Source: Methanothrix sp.
Lineage (GTDB): Archaea; Halobacteriota; Methanosarcinia; Methanotrichales; Methanotrichaceae
Assembly: GCA_003162615.1 (NCBI GenBank)
Contig: PMNG01000144.1
Location: 8,519-30,293, forward strand
Length of the DNA: 21,775 nucleotides
Direction of reading: 5' to 3'
The notes beneath the pieces are model-generated. The model was given only the letters and a program-made list of their open reading frames with translations, was not told the DNA's origin and made no database searches. The translations under genes were made by a program, and so were the position numbers. This document shows, one piece after another, positions 1 to 8,040 of the stretch; position 1 is the first letter of the stretch, and each line of letters opens with the position of its first letter.

Positions 1-772
1 TGAATTTTATGTTATTCTCCAGCCCAAGCTCTTTTGCCAGCCGTTTTACCCTAATGGCTTCCGGTCCGTCTCCAATTATGACCGTACTGATATCTGGGAC
101 TTCCCGTTTAACAAATTGTAACGCACTTATGAGAAGATCTAAATTCTTGTGTCTGATTAGCCTTCCTGCATAGACAATATCAGAAGTCGTATCCCAAGCC
201 TTTATCCGTTCAATTCTCTTAAAGTCTAATCCGTTGGGAACCATCTTGACGCCCTCGACTCCCATACGCCCAAGCTCTTTTTTCGTCATCTCTGAAACTG
301 CTATGTTCTTATCTGTGAGCTTTGAGACAGCAGATTCAATATACTTGCCGATAAAGCCTTTTTTTCCCAGGTATTCGTACCAGTAGTCTCCCCAGACTTC
401 ATGCCAGGTTATGAAAAGGTCGGACCTACCGGATATTGAAACTAACCTCGAAGAAAAGCAGGGGATGTATGGAAACTCTTGGCAATCTATCAGGTCGTAA
501 TCCCCTTTTAAGGATACGAGAACCTTCCAAGCGAAAGCCAGGGCCTCTTGAATCGATCTTCGATCACCGGAGTAGAGACTTCTGGGATTGCAGATGCCGT
601 GAAGGAATACGCCATCCCTTTGGATGACGCTATCGCCCTTCCACCATTTAATCCCAAAGCAGTGAACCTCATGCCCCCTGTCGGCAAGCCTCCTGGAAAG
701 TTCATACACCCTCTTCTCTGCGCCCCCTTTAACCCAAGGGTAGACGGCATCGTAGACGTAGGCAATCTTCAT
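1..772 (-). CDS. GT4-family glycosyltransferase, C-terminus beyond the window
   Basis: Probable sugar transferase acting on the cytoplasmic face of the membrane, in glycan or S-layer/lipid glycosylation. I translated 257 residues from the ATG at 772; the frame is still open at the left edge, so the C-terminus is missing. Visible GT4 (GT-B fold) signs are an N-terminal MKIAYVYDAVYPWVKGGAEK with the Gly-Gly-Ala-Glu acceptor-side loop (residues 16-19), a HEVWGDYW segment near 124, NIAVSEMT (156-163), VPNGLD (178-183), and the start of the donor-binding Rossmann domain at YAGRLIRHKN (201-210). The gene starts 15 bp after the GT2 stop and is presumably co-transcribed with it. Donor and acceptor sugars cannot be read from the sequence. 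Confidence 0.88.
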   Translation of the reverse strand, partial: MKIAYVYDAVYPWVKGGAEKRVYELSRRLADRGHEVHCFGIKWWKGDSVIQRDGVFLHGICNPRSLYSGDRRSIQEALAFAWKVLVSLKGDYDLIDCQEFPYIPCFSSRLVSISGRSDLFITWHEVWGDYWYEYLGKKGFIGKYIESAVSKLTDKNIAVSEMTKKELGRMGVEGVKMVPNGLDFKRIERIKAWDTTSDIVYAGRLIRHKNLDLLISALQFVKREVPDISTVIIGDGPEAIRVKRLAKELGLENNIKF

Positions 773-787
773 ACAGGAGCCTCAGAA

Positions 788-1912
788 TCAATCGGCCTTG
801 ATGCCATTGTTCAGCAGCAGCAGGCTCAAGAACATCCCTGAGAATATTGTCTGTATTCCCAGAATGCACAGTATCAGGGCCATCATAGCGTTCTGGGTCT
901 GGTACAGCTCTCCGAACCCTGCCGCTCTCCAGCCGAGCAGTACATCAACTCCCAAAGCCAAGCCGAAGGCGAGGAGCAAGATTCCAATAAGTAGCTCCTT
1001 CTCCAAGGAATGATAGCTCATAATCTTCTTTGTCAAGTTGGAGCTGCTTGAAACTCCGTATGCCACTCCATAGGCTGCAAAGTAGAGTCCAGCTAGGAGC
1101 ATCTGGTATCCGATTACTAGCAGCAAGCTTCCCAGAATCAGCGAATGCATCCTGGTTTGTTCATGAAGCGAAACTACGGCAGCAAGGGCCAATCCTATTA
1201 TAAGTGCCACTACGCCCGGTACCATGAGGAAAGGTACGGGCCTATAGAGCATCATGAATCGCAGGTGTCTCCAGCCGTCCGAGAAAGGGCTCAGCTTGGA
1301 TTTGCCCTTTCGAGGGTAGTAGGTTATGGGAACCTCGGCTATTCTCAAATTCTTATGGGCTGCTTCGATCACCATCTCCGAGGCGAACTCCATCCCACCC
1401 GCCTTCAGGTTTAACCTATCCAGTGCATCCCTGGTTATGGCCCTCATTCCGCAATGGGCATCGGAGACTTCAGTGGCAAAGAGTTTGTTCAAAACCCACG
1501 TTAGGAAAGGATTGCCGATGTATCTGTGAAGAGCTGGCATTGCACCTTGCTTTATTTCTCCCTTAAGCCTGGTCCCAAGGACCATATCGACGCCACCGTT
1601 TTGGAGACTGGAGATCAACTTATCGATCTCTCTTGGATCATAAGTAAGGTCTCCGTCCATGAGAACGATGTACTTTCCACGTGCATGCTTGAAACCGTAA
1701 AGATACGCATTACCATAACCCAATTTTTCCGGTACGACCACGGTTGCACCATGCGATTTGGCTATTACCGGTGTGTCATCTGAGGAGCTGTCTACAACTA
1801 TTATTTCTCCTTCTAGACCCATTTTCTTGAATACTTCGTTAGCCTGCTGAATACACTCGCCGATGGTTTTGGCCTCATTCATGGTAGGGATTACCAGGCT
1901 GACTAGTGGCAC
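788..1912 (-). CDS. GT2 dolichol-phosphate-sugar synthase-like glycosyltransferase with C-terminal membrane domain
   Basis: 374 residues. The N-terminal GT-A catalytic domain (about 1-225) has the nucleotide-binding start VSLVIPTMNEAKTIGEC, an acidic patch VVDSSSDDT (39-47), the metal-binding DGDLTYDP (86-93), GTR (113-115) and the SKLSPFSDGWRHLRFM segment (205-220) typical of dolichyl-phosphate mannose/glucose synthases. Four hydrophobic spans follow (about 226-247, 257-283, 305-327, 340-367), so it is membrane anchored. The family moves a sugar from a nucleotide donor to a polyprenyl/dolichyl phosphate, as in archaeal N-glycosylation (AglD/AglJ-type proteins). The start is GTG at 1912; the nearby ATG is out of frame and hits a stop. 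A TATA box lies about 50 bp upstream. The exact sugar is unknown. Confidence 0.9.
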   Translation of the reverse strand: MPLVSLVIPTMNEAKTIGECIQQANEVFKKMGLEGEIIVVDSSSDDTPVIAKSHGATVVVPEKLGYGNAYLYGFKHARGKYIVLMDGDLTYDPREIDKLISSLQNGGVDMVLGTRLKGEIKQGAMPALHRYIGNPFLTWVLNKLFATEVSDAHCGMRAITRDALDRLNLKAGGMEFASEMVIEAAHKNLRIAEVPITYYPRKGKSKLSPFSDGWRHLRFMMLYRPVPFLMVPGVVALIIGLALAAVVSLHEQTRMHSLILGSLLLVIGYQMLLAGLYFAAYGVAYGVSSSSNLTKKIMSYHSLEKELLIGILLLAFGLALGVDVLLGWRAAGFGELYQTQNAMMALILCILGIQTIFSGMFLSLLLLNNGIKAD

Positions 1913-1960
1913 ATCCCATCTGATAGATCTTCAGTGATTAAGCCTTTCCGACATAAACGG

Positions 1961-1968
1961 TTATAAAT
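1961..1968 (-). promoter_or_regulatory. Putative TATA box for the glycosyltransferase unit
   Basis: On the minus strand the bases read ATTTATAA, an archaeal TATA-like element about 50 bp before the GTG start at 1912. Transcription starting about 25-27 bp downstream would give a leader of roughly 25 nt. Position and composition fit, but there is no transcript evidence. Confidence 0.5.
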
Positions 1969-2151
1969 GAGAGCTACTATTCAAAACCCATAAGAGTATT
2001 TTGGGTAACACGTGGACGCAATTTCCAAGATAATGATATTAGTTGGAGGAACATTTCGGTCCACCGCCATTGTCAAGGCCATTTTTGTTGCTCGAGGTTC
2101 GTGGTTTCTGGTGTAATCGAAGTTTTTATAGAGTCCTTACTGGTAAAATAG

Positions 2152-2235
2152 CGCCGAGGGTGAGATTCGAACTCACGAGACCCTTGCGGATCACCAGCTT
2201 TCCAGGCTGGCGCCATACCGCTAGACGACCTCGGC
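2152..2235 (-). tRNA. tRNA-Ser(GGA), class II
   Basis: The minus strand folds as a tRNA. Acceptor stem GCCGAGG pairs with CCTCGGC. A short D stem GTC/GGC encloses the GG of the D loop. The anticodon stem CCAGC/GCTGG holds loop CTGGAAA with anticodon GGA, reading UCC/UCU serine codons. A long variable arm (GATCC-GCAA-GGGTC) marks a class II tRNA, as expected for Ser. The T arm is GTGAG-TTCGAAT-CTCAC. The discriminator base is G and CCA is not encoded. The gene begins one base after the cbf5 stop codon, and I see no TATA box at the expected distance inside cbf5, so it is probably released from the superoperon transcript by RNase P and the 3' tRNA nuclease. Confidence 0.95.
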
Positions 2236-2236
2236 A

Positions 2237-3328
2237 TCAACAATTATTGCCTGATACTGGCACCTGCATAGAGCCCGGCTTCTTCTCGGCCAGTTTCCAA
2301 GCCCTTGGATACGTGCCCGGCTCCATTATTACCCTTTCGGTCTTGGCCACGATTCCCCTCTCTGCAGCCAACATTTCGGAGTTGGATAGGGCGGCCTTAG
2401 CAAGGGCTACCGCCTCGCCCTTTAGTGTAAATATGGCCACGTCATCGCCAACTTTTATATCAGTCTCCAGGCTGAGCAGCCCCGGCGCTGCCAACGGAGC
2501 ACCGTGGCAGACAGCATCAACGGCATTATCGCTAATCACAAGCCGAGGCAGATGCCTGAGGGCAGTCTCCACAGGATGAATAACGCGGCGCAGCTCTTTC
2601 TCATCTCCTGTCTCTTTCCAATTCTCGTAGGCATCCTTCAGCTGATGTAGCGTCACGAGAGTCCCGTCCTCTCTGAATGGCCCTGCCTTGGTGCGCCTTA
2701 GCTCTTCCATGTTTGCCCCGGTGCCCAGAGCCAGGCCGATGTCGTAGCAGAGCTTACGCATGTAGGTCCCCGCCTCGCAACCTACCTGCATCAGTGCGTG
2801 CTGCTCCTCGATCTCCAGGACGTCCAGGTAGTAGATGGTCCTTGTCCTGAGCTGTTTGACGACAGAGGACTTGAGAGGCGGTTTCTGGTAGATGGGGCCC
2901 TCAAACTCCTTACAGACCTCTAGAATCCGTTTGCGCGGCATAGCTTTGTGCACATGCATAAGGCAGATGTACTCCTTGCCCGCCAACAGAAGCGTGTCCA
3001 TCACCCTTGTGGCATCACCGAGCAGGACCGGCAGGATTCCCGTTACCTTGGGGTCCAAGGTGCCGCTGTGACCAGCCTTATCCACATGGAGTATGTTCTT
3101 GACCCATGCAACGACCTCGTGGCTGGTTGGCCCAGATGTCTTGTCCAGGTTTATGGCACCAAGACGCAGATGCATCTCTAGGGACCTTTTCTCTGGAGAA
3201 CAACCGTAGTTCGGATCGGTCTTGGCCTTCCTCTTGACAATAACGGATCTGACCTTGTCTGAAGGCAGATTCTTCGAACACGATTTTGGATCGGAATTCC
3301 GGCCTGGAGCTCTCTCGGGAGTACTCAT
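2237..3328 (-). CDS. cbf5: Cbf5/TruB-type tRNA/rRNA pseudouridine synthase
   Basis: Catalytic subunit of archaeal H/ACA ribonucleoproteins; it isomerises uridine to pseudouridine in rRNA and can act on tRNA U55. 363 residues. The N-terminal Cbf5/DKC motif DPNYGCSPEKR is at 38-48, followed by INLDKTSGPTSHEVVAWVK. The catalytic loop HSGTLDPKVTGILPV carries the nucleophilic Asp at residue 92. A C-terminal PUA domain (about 260-345) contains ISDNAVDAVCHGAPLAAPG. The ATG overlaps the cmk stop as ATGA, which supports this start. It gives about 20 residues more at the N-terminus than the family core needs. It is the last protein gene of the superoperon, directly followed by tRNA-Ser. Confidence 0.95.
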   Translation of the reverse strand: MSTPERAPGRNSDPKSCSKNLPSDKVRSVIVKRKAKTDPNYGCSPEKRSLEMHLRLGAINLDKTSGPTSHEVVAWVKNILHVDKAGHSGTLDPKVTGILPVLLGDATRVMDTLLLAGKEYICLMHVHKAMPRKRILEVCKEFEGPIYQKPPLKSSVVKQLRTRTIYYLDVLEIEEQHALMQVGCEAGTYMRKLCYDIGLALGTGANMEELRRTKAGPFREDGTLVTLHQLKDAYENWKETGDEKELRRVIHPVETALRHLPRLVISDNAVDAVCHGAPLAAPGLLSLETDIKVGDDVAIFTLKGEAVALAKAALSNSEMLAAERGIVAKTERVIMEPGTYPRAWKLAEKKPGSMQVPVSGNNC

Positions 3329-3846
3329 TGTTTCAGAGACCTGACTGCAGCAAGCACGATGTTCAGAGTTCCTCTCTCATCGAACTTCCCAGTATCCACC
3401 ATCAGATCGTAAATGGCGAGATCGGCTATGTCGATGTTGTAGTACTTCATATATCGGCGGGCTTCACTCTCCTCCCGAACCCTGGTCTCTGCAAGGGAGT
3501 CCTCTAAAAGCTTGGACTCGCGATTGGCAATCCGCCCGGCCCTGATCTTCAGGGCGGTCTTGAGGACGACCTTCAGGTCGGCATTGAGAAGGTGTCCCGA
3601 CAGCCTTCCCTCGAAGATTCCTGGACCGGCTTTTGCCAGAGATTTCTGTGCGTCGTCAATTAGGTAGTCTATCTCAGGATCCCGTTCTGCCAGACGATTT
3701 AGGTCCTTGACTGAGACGTTCTTCTCGCTGGCGATCTTTCTAAACAGCTCTCCTGAGTTGACCCACCTTATCCCCAGCTCGGCTGCAAGGCTGCGGGCCA
3801 GGGTGGTTGTTCCAGTCCCAGGGGCACCGCTTACGGTTATTATCAT
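3325..3846 (-). CDS. cmk: Cytidylate kinase (archaeal type)
   Basis: Cytosolic kinase phosphorylating CMP/dCMP to the diphosphates with ATP. 173 residues, the compact archaeal size. The P-loop GAPGTGTTT is at residues 7-15 right after a hydrophobic first strand (MIITVS). A GELFRKIA segment fits the NMP-binding region, FEGRLSGHL the central core, and the Arg-rich REESEARRYMKYYNID the lid and catalytic arginines. It starts 9 bp after the EMC3-like stop and overlaps cbf5 by ATGA. A cmk gene between the DUF106 gene and cbf5 is a known arrangement in methanogens. Confidence 0.94.
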   Translation of the reverse strand: MIITVSGAPGTGTTTLARSLAAELGIRWVNSGELFRKIASEKNVSVKDLNRLAERDPEIDYLIDDAQKSLAKAGPGIFEGRLSGHLLNADLKVVLKTALKIRAGRIANRESKLLEDSLAETRVREESEARRYMKYYNIDIADLAIYDLMVDTGKFDERGTLNIVLAAVRSLKQ

Positions 3847-3855
3847 GTCCGATTC

Positions 3856-4461
3856 CTAGCTCATGCTGCCTATATCCAGGGCCTTCCTTATGATCTGAGA
3901 GACTGGAATGGAGCATATGAAGTACCAGTAAAACCAGTAGATTACCGGACCGAGAACCACTTCGGATACGCCATGGGTTCCCCAGAAGGGGAAAGTCATA
4001 GTGAGGTGGTGCTGCGCTATGTACAGGTAAGCCCACATAAAAAGTGGTATGGAAACGATGCCGATGTACAGCATAGGTTTGAACTGCATCTGCATCATTT
4101 TCCCCTGCTCGGAGACCATCTTCATCTGCTCTGTCTGGAGCTGCTGCAGTTTTCCTTTGTCTCCAGATAGCTGAGCCTCTTTCATGGCCGCCTGAAGATT
4201 CCTCATCTTCTCCTGTTGGTTCTTGAGGAAATCCCAGTCCATTGTGTACTTCTGGATTAGGCTAGCGTACAATCCCGTTATGGCTGCCATGGCAAATAGG
4301 ACGACATGGAAGGGCAGTATGGCTGGGAGCCAGCCTAAGACTGCATTCATGGCGACCCCGATTACGTGTCGCAGATCACCGCTGACCATGATCCCGAAAA
4401 ATAGAAAGAAGCCCACTGCTAGGGCTAAAGTATCCAGGGATTTGGTCAGCTTCCCGTTCAT
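3856..4461 (-). CDS. EMC3/Oxa1-superfamily membrane insertase homologue (DUF106)
   Basis: 201 residues. A hydrophobic segment follows a short polar N-terminus (about 11-30), then a second (about 43-70), a charged Gln/Lys/Met-rich coiled-coil region (about 75-130, KYTMDWDFLKNQQEKM onward), then two more hydrophobic stretches (about 132-150 and 165-190). This is the layout of archaeal DUF106 proteins, homologues of EMC3, TMCO1 and YidC/Oxa1, which insert membrane proteins. The start ATG overlaps the secY stop (ATGA), so channel and insertase are probably translated in tandem. Function is inferred from family and context. Confidence 0.9.
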   Translation of the reverse strand: MNGKLTKSLDTLALAVGFFLFFGIMVSGDLRHVIGVAMNAVLGWLPAILPFHVVLFAMAAITGLYASLIQKYTMDWDFLKNQQEKMRNLQAAMKEAQLSGDKGKLQQLQTEQMKMVSEQGKMMQMQFKPMLYIGIVSIPLFMWAYLYIAQHHLTMTFPFWGTHGVSEVVLGPVIYWFYWYFICSIPVSQIIRKALDIGSMS

Positions 4462-6068
4462 GTCGCTCCGAAGAACTTCTGCATCATCGGGTACATCTCC
4501 TGGATCTGCTCACTTGCAATCTGTTCATAGAGCCTGTAGACTATGCTCACAGCAAGAAGCAATCCTGTTCCACCAGCACCTCCAAGGGTTCCCATCATGT
4601 TGGCAATTAGAGCCAGAAGGGCAATGATAACGCCTCCTATGACGGTCACCTTGGGGATGTACCTCTCCATCAGCCGCTCAATGGAAGCAGGATTTCTCCT
4701 GTATCCCGGGATCTGAAGGCCGGATTTGTGTATCTTCTCTGCCACGTTCTTGGCATTCATCCCGGTAGTCTCGATCCAGAATATGGCGAATATGATGCCT
4801 CCGATGATGAGGAAGGATGCGTCCGTAATCACATGTAGCAGTATCTGCCAATTAGCGATGGGAGCCATTCCCAGTTCCACCATCCCTGGGTATTGCTGAG
4901 ATACCAAGCTCGGTATCCAGTTGCTGGGCCCGCTGATTGGAGACATGTAAAACATCGGTCCAGAAACCGGCTGGGGCGAGAGAGCGCTTATGGCCGCATT
5001 GGTAGCGGAGTCGAATCTGGCAGTTGAGATGAAGTTTCCAAACCAGCTGGCGTAGCCAGTGTATATCGTTGTAACGCCCTGACCTGTGACTGACGTCGTC
5101 GTGATGCTGCCAAACCTTGACGCAAACAGCGCCCCTATCATCTCGATGTTGGCCTGAATAGCCCGCACAAGGATCATAGGAAGAACGGATGCATAGACCA
5201 GCTTGACCGGAAACTTTCCGCGTGCGCCCCGAACTCGGCTATGGGCCAGGGGAATCTCTATCCTGGTGGACTCTACGAAGACTACCATCATTATGATTAT
5301 TATGGTCGATATGAGCGCCAGGATCCCACCGGTTATGAAGATGTACCTGATCCCTTCAGGAGTAAAGATTTCTCCCAAGCTTATCAGGCCCAACCTGAAA
5401 ATATCGATCCACTTGGGGATTATTCCCACAGGAAGGCCGCCGTCTCCGGGTGCCCAGTTGAATATTCCCGTGATCAGCTGCTGGCTTATTCCTGCAACTA
5501 TGAACAGACCAACGCCTGATCCAACACCCCATTTTGAGACTACCTCGTCCATGAACAGAATCAGTGTTCCGCCCAGGAAAACCTGGATGAATATTATGAG
5601 AGAAATCAATCCCGGAGACACACCTAGAGTGGCGGCGAGGTTCATATCCGGACGTAGATATCCTCCTAAGACCTGAGGTAGGCCCTCTACTGCTATCATC
5701 ACGAAGACCAGAGCCTTCTGAGTCCCCTGGAACACGGCCTGATCTCGAGGATCGCTGAGATTCAGCTTTATCACATCCGCTCCCACAAGGAGTTGGAGCA
5801 CGATGGAGGCCATGACAATGGGGCCGATTCCAAGCAGCATAAGCGATCCGAAGGAGCCGGCGAAGAACGCTCTGTAAGAGGCGAAGGCGTCAATGGATGC
5901 CTTGGACAATCCGAAGAGAGGAATGTTGCCCAGGGCGAAGTAAAGGAACAATATGGCCAGGGTCCAGGTCAGCTTCCGCTTAAAGTGGACGTGGCCTGCT
6001 GGCCTCTCTACCGCAGGCAGCCTTCTTACAAAGGGCTCTATGGCGTAAAAGAATGTATGCTGGTTCAT
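4458..6068 (-). CDS. secY: Preprotein translocase subunit SecY
   Basis: Central pore of the SecYEbeta translocon. 536 residues with about ten hydrophobic spans. The N-terminal cytosolic segment (PFVRRLPAVERPAGHVHFKR) leads into the first helix; the plug region follows (NIPLFGLSK). The conserved cytosolic loop with RVRGARGKFPVKLVYASVLP (about 280-300) contacts the ribosome, and a second loop carries ETTGMNAKNVAEKIHKSGLQIPGYRR. The loop before the last helices (about 335-400) is long and Ser/Gly/Thr-rich. The start overlaps the L15 stop by ATGA. No adenylate kinase gene follows secY here, unlike in many archaea. Confidence 0.97.
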   Translation of the reverse strand: MNQHTFFYAIEPFVRRLPAVERPAGHVHFKRKLTWTLAILFLYFALGNIPLFGLSKASIDAFASYRAFFAGSFGSLMLLGIGPIVMASIVLQLLVGADVIKLNLSDPRDQAVFQGTQKALVFVMIAVEGLPQVLGGYLRPDMNLAATLGVSPGLISLIIFIQVFLGGTLILFMDEVVSKWGVGSGVGLFIVAGISQQLITGIFNWAPGDGGLPVGIIPKWIDIFRLGLISLGEIFTPEGIRYIFITGGILALISTIIIIMMVVFVESTRIEIPLAHSRVRGARGKFPVKLVYASVLPMILVRAIQANIEMIGALFASRFGSITTTSVTGQGVTTIYTGYASWFGNFISTARFDSATNAAISALSPQPVSGPMFYMSPISGPSNWIPSLVSQQYPGMVELGMAPIANWQILLHVITDASFLIIGGIIFAIFWIETTGMNAKNVAEKIHKSGLQIPGYRRNPASIERLMERYIPKVTVIGGVIIALLALIANMMGTLGGAGGTGLLLAVSIVYRLYEQIASEQIQEMYPMMQKFFGAT

Positions 6069-6439
6069 AGCACTACTGCTTGGCCGCCGGCAGCCTCGAT
6101 CTTGCTTCTGGCCACAGCCGAGAACCCAGTTGCGCTGACTACGAGCTTTTTAGTAACCCTGCCGCGGCCCAGTACCTTAGTCTCACCCAGCTCGATCTTA
6201 CCATCCTGGCAAGCCATCTGATCCAGCACGTCTACATTAAGAACTGGGACATCGCAGCTATTAGGCTGGACAAATCCGTGCTTGCCCATCTGGGTTCCCA
6301 GAAGTATCGAACGCATGAAATGGTGCTTGCATTTGCCTGAATCGCCACGGCCACCACGAGACCCACCGCCTCTGGCGTTCTTGTGCTTTCCGTGGTAAGT
6401 CCTCATTCCCCTGCGTTCCTTGGTCTTTGGTCTAACCAT
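6065..6439 (-). CDS. rpl15: 50S ribosomal protein L15 (uL15)
   Basis: Late-assembly large-subunit protein, 124 residues, shorter than bacterial L15, with the N-terminal Gly/Arg-rich rRNA-binding tail GGGSRGGRGDSGKCKHH and a C-terminal LVVSATGFSAVARSKIEAAGG (split here as LVVSATGFSA and VARSKIEAAGG) that forms the globular core. An SD-like GAGGT at the end of L30 lies before the ATG at 6439, four bases after the L30 stop. It ends in an ATGA overlap with secY. Confidence 0.96.
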   Translation of the reverse strand: MVRPKTKERRGMRTYHGKHKNARGGGSRGGRGDSGKCKHHFMRSILLGTQMGKHGFVQPNSCDVPVLNVDVLDQMACQDGKIELGETKVLGRGRVTKKLVVSATGFSAVARSKIEAAGGQAVVL

Positions 6440-6443
6440 CGTC

Positions 6444-6899
6444 CTACCTCATCTTCGTGATAAGATCATTTATCGATTCGTGGAAGCCAAGTACTCCGCC
6501 CTGAGGTACTGTCTTCTTAGTGCTCTTGAGGCCCTTTCGGGCAGGGTGGAGCCTGAATACCGGCTTTATCTCTAGGTCTTTGAAGCTTGCCGATCCCGCG
6601 TTTACAGCTTTGGCAAACTCCTTGATTGAGCCGAAGGCGGACTTCTCTTTTATGAGCGCTTCAGTCAGACGTCTATTTCCTGAAAGCCTTCCGCGCTTCT
6701 CCAGCAACAGGGCAAGAGTGTCATCGTCTATCTGGCCCCAGGCCACGTAATCCTTAACTTTCTGGATCATTCCGCGGTAGTGAGGATCTTCCTTGACCAC
6801 AGCGCAATGGTTGACCCTGTTCATGTGCAACAGATCTAGAGTGTCTCGTATCTCGGGCCTGGTGTTCACTCCGCCTCTGATCCTGACGATTGCATACAT
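6444..6899 (-). CDS. rpl30: 50S ribosomal protein L30 (uL30, archaeal long form)
   Basis: 151 residues. MYAIVRIRGGVNTRPEIRDT is the uL30 ferredoxin-like start and LLHMNRVNHCAVV continues it; the extra C-terminal half (about 60-151) is the extension seen in archaeal/eukaryotic L30/L7. The frame stays open upstream to 7163, but that stretch overlaps S5 and looks like shadow sequence. The ATG at 6899 is preceded by GTGAGGT inside the S5 3' end and lies 2 bp after the S5 stop, which fixes the start. Confidence 0.96.
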   Translation of the reverse strand: MYAIVRIRGGVNTRPEIRDTLDLLHMNRVNHCAVVKEDPHYRGMIQKVKDYVAWGQIDDDTLALLLEKRGRLSGNRRLTEALIKEKSAFGSIKEFAKAVNAGSASFKDLEIKPVFRLHPARKGLKSTKKTVPQGGVLGFHESINDLITKMR

Positions 6900-6901
6900 A
6901 A

Positions 6902-7525
6902 TCAGGACCTCACGGTTATCGTGTTGAGAAGCGCATTGTATGTCGCCATGGCGAAGTTCAGAGTTGTCCTCGTGGAACCGAAAGTCCTGGTCCAGATATC
7001 CTTGATGCCCGCCATATCCATGACCTTCTTTGCAGTGCCGCCTGCGGCTATGCCTAAGCCCCGGGGTGCTGGCATCAGTACTATCCGAACAGATCCCGCC
7101 TCGCCCATGACTTGGTAGGGCACTGTGTGGGGCTGTCCGCAGCCGCACTCCCAGCTTCCGCATCCACGGTTGATCTTGAAAAGGTTCAGCTTGGCTTTGT
7201 CTATGCCCTTCTTGATGGCCTTGCCCACCTGGACGTCCTTTCCCTCACCCAAGCCGATGTAGCCGTCCCTGTTCCCAACAATCACAGTGGTTCTGAACTT
7301 GACCCTTCTTCCCGAGTCCGTCATCCTCTGGACCATATTTATGTCCAGAACCTCATCCTCGAGGTTGGGAAGAAGCGCACTTACCAGGCCAGACTCCTTA
7401 ATGGGCAGCCCAGACTTCAGGGCCTCATCGAAGGTTGTGACTTGGCCTTCGAATACGAGCTTGCCAAGCCTGGTTTTGGGGATCCATTCCTCTTGGTAAT
7501 AATCGCGTCTCTGTTTTTGATCCAC
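6902..7525 (-). CDS. rps5: 30S ribosomal protein S5 (uS5)
   Basis: 207 residues, involved in decoding accuracy at the small-subunit mRNA entry. The N-terminal double-stranded-RNA-binding fold includes VKFRTTVIVGNRDGYIGLGE (about 75-94). The archaeal/eukaryotic Cys-rich stretch RGCGSWECGCGQPHTVPYQ is at about 120-138, and the C-terminal S5 domain has PRGLGIAAGG and FGSTRTTLNF. The start is GTG at 7525, with GAGGTGA spanning the end of L18 four bases upstream as a strong SD. Confidence 0.97.
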   Translation of the reverse strand: MDQKQRRDYYQEEWIPKTRLGKLVFEGQVTTFDEALKSGLPIKESGLVSALLPNLEDEVLDINMVQRMTDSGRRVKFRTTVIVGNRDGYIGLGEGKDVQVGKAIKKGIDKAKLNLFKINRGCGSWECGCGQPHTVPYQVMGEAGSVRIVLMPAPRGLGIAAGGTAKKVMDMAGIKDIWTRTFGSTRTTLNFAMATYNALLNTITVRS

Positions 7526-7529
7526 AGTT

Positions 7530-8039
7530 TCACCTCAGTATCTTTTCCTTGGCAGCTATGAACTGGTCCACAATGTCCGAGCCCGTGTGCTCCTTTATGT
7601 GATCGCCCCGTAAGCGTTCATCTTCTGGGAATATCTCAGGGCTGTGCGGTATGTCTGCTCCTGCGTCCACAACGCCCTTGATGGCCGCGTAGACCCTACC
7701 GCCCTTAGTGGAAGCATGTAGCCCAATGTCGGCTATGGCCTCGTTGACACCCAGGGCCAGCATCTTCTTTCCAAAGAGTAGGCCCGTTAAGTAAGCTGCA
7801 GGCAGGTTCCCTGTAGCCAGCGTGTACCCGTAGTCTCTGAGCACCTTCGAGGTGACCGTCAGGAGCGTCTTGTCGCCCGTTATCTCCGCAACAACCAGTT
7901 GCAAAGTCGTATTCCCATTGCTCTTCCTGACTACTAACCTTGGTTTCTTGGAAAGTATAAGTTTGTATCTCTGGTGATAGTTGGTTCTGCCCTCTCTCCG
8001 TCTTCTGAAGGGCACCTTGTATCTAGGTCCGGTCGCCAA
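7530..8039 (-). CDS. rpl18: 50S ribosomal protein L18 (uL18)
   Basis: 5S rRNA-binding protein, 169 residues from the chosen TTG at 8039. That start gives the family N-terminus MATGPRYKVPFRRRREGRTN, with a GGAG SD about 8 bases upstream and a 1-bp gap after L19e. A GTG at 8048 would add three residues (M-S-D) and overlap L19e, but its SD would abut the start codon; I consider it less likely. Core: KPRLVVRKSNGN, a central Rossmann-like segment, and LHASTKGGRVYAAIKGVVDAG with a C-terminal acidic arm as in archaeal L18/eukaryotic L5. Confidence 0.94.
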   Translation of the reverse strand: MATGPRYKVPFRRRREGRTNYHQRYKLILSKKPRLVVRKSNGNTTLQLVVAEITGDKTLLTVTSKVLRDYGYTLATGNLPAAYLTGLLFGKKMLALGVNEAIADIGLHASTKGGRVYAAIKGVVDAGADIPHSPEIFPEDERLRGDHIKEHTGSDIVDQFIAAKEKILR

Positions 8040-8040
8040 A

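Noticed and set aside
1986..2006. Inverted repeat ACCCA/TGGGT upstream of the glycosyltransferase promoter
   Set aside because: Only five base pairs with an 11-base loop; too weak to call an operator or terminator.
2043..2579. A 178-codon plus-strand frame
   Set aside because: It runs through the tRNA-Ser gene and cbf5 on the opposite strand and resembles nothing known.
5203..5676. A 157-codon plus-strand frame opposite secY
   Set aside because: Shadow of conserved SecY sequence without any family features.
6900..7163. N-terminal extension of L30 into S5
   Set aside because: Overlaps S5 fully and lacks uL30 similarity; the ATG at 6899 has an SD and the family N-terminus.
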